DNA of 5,801 nt from an uncultured Bacilli bacterium (GTDB lineage: Bacteria; Bacillota_I; Bacilli_A; RFN20; CAG-288): NCBI GenBank assembly GCA_948525355.1, contig CAOSOP010000043.1, forward strand, positions 1 through 5,801, read 5' to 3'. The notes below the pieces were generated by a model. The model made no database searches and was not told the origin of the DNA. It was given only the letters and a program-made list of their open reading frames with translations. Below are positions 5,644-5,801 of the stretch, in pieces (positions within the stretch are counted from its first letter, which is position 1; every line of letters starts with the position of its first letter). The position numbers and the translations under genes were made by a program.

Positions 5644-5801
5644 TTAATATGCTCTAGCAAATAGGCAAACATACTTAGCTTTTCTTCCACTTACAGGATC
5701 AGTATCACCAAATGGTGTCTGATCAAAAGGCATACATCTAGAAGATGCATTAAATTCTTCTTTAATCTTATCTTCTACTTCTTGTGTGCCATCCCACATC
5801 A
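5644..5801 (-). CDS. proS: Prolyl-tRNA synthetase, C-terminal fragment (gene continues beyond window)
   Basis: The last 51 residues of a gene that enters from the right edge, ending at TAA (5646-5644). The pattern of an acidic EVEDKIKEE helix, then ASSRCMPFDQ, then GRKAKYV, and a terminal FARAY matches the C-terminal zinc-binding-like domain of archaeal/eukaryote-type ProRS (ProS type 3, as in Thermus), which ends in an aromatic residue reaching the active site. The enzyme charges tRNA-Pro. In the visible part, the four positions that are cysteines in zinc-binding members (x4 and x2 spacing) are Asp3, Val8, Asp34 and Ser37, numbered from the first Met of the fragment, so metal binding is predicted to be lost. 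The 5' part is outside the window; the first full codon read is ATG but is not the start. The product call rests on recognised sequence pattern alone. Confidence 0.85.
   Translation of the reverse strand, partial: MWDGTQEVEDKIKEEFNASSRCMPFDQTPFGDTDPVSGRKAKYVCLFARAY

Noticed and set aside
1..5801. CRISPR arrays, tRNA or rRNA genes, riboswitches, transposases
   Set aside because: No regularly spaced repeats, cloverleaf-like segments, known riboswitch cores or mobile-element proteins were recognised on either strand by reading. A covariance-model scan would be the decisive test for RNAs.

Overview
This 5.8 kb window comes from an AT-rich, Gram-positive-type genome. It is probably a low-GC member of the Bacillota (Bacilli, Erysipelotrichia or Mollicutes-like). 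The grounds are strong AGGAG-type ribosome sites, sigma-A-like promoters, intrinsic terminators with T-tracts, a LytTR/DUF3021 regulatory pair, and an archaeal/eukaryote-type prolyl-tRNA synthetase next to a long M24B aminopeptidase. The ATGA stop/start overlap at 571-574 shows that TGA is a stop codon here, so the standard bacterial code applies.

Left part (about 1-2060, + strand): a compact regulatory cassette. A single-domain LytTR DNA-binding protein (128-574) overlaps by 4 nt a four-helix DUF3021 membrane protein (571-1011). This is the regulator/membrane-inhibitor layout of LytTR regulatory systems such as HdrRM and BrsRM of Streptococcus mutans. After a 134-nt gap comes a CPBP (CAAX protease/Abi) membrane protein (1146-2057). 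The gap holds two 18-bp near-identical direct repeats exactly 21 bp apart, matching LytTR-type half sites, placed just upstream of a clear -35/-10 pair. The simplest reading is that the regulator activates the CPBP gene and the DUF3021 protein holds it in check until some membrane signal arrives. The regulator gene has its own promoter, whose predicted transcription start falls almost on the start codon, suggesting a leaderless mRNA.

Middle part (2058-3727): an intergenic stretch of about 370 nt ends in a 19-bp inverted repeat that runs into a perfect TTGACA box. Then comes a stand-alone Fic protein (2425-3648) with an intact HPFYDGNGR motif, an N-terminal inhibitory TxxxEG motif and a C-terminal winged-helix-like segment. 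A strong hairpin terminator follows. The Fic gene looks like a self-contained, repressor-controlled accessory gene, possibly autoregulated.

Right part (3799-5801, - strand): a housekeeping operon. The 3' end of proS (prolyl-tRNA synthetase) is followed 15 nt later by a complete Xaa-Pro aminopeptidase gene, closed by its own terminator, which faces the Fic terminator. In the visible tail of ProS, all four positions that hold zinc-binding cysteines in this class are replaced. The accessory genes therefore sit beside a core operon, in convergent orientation.
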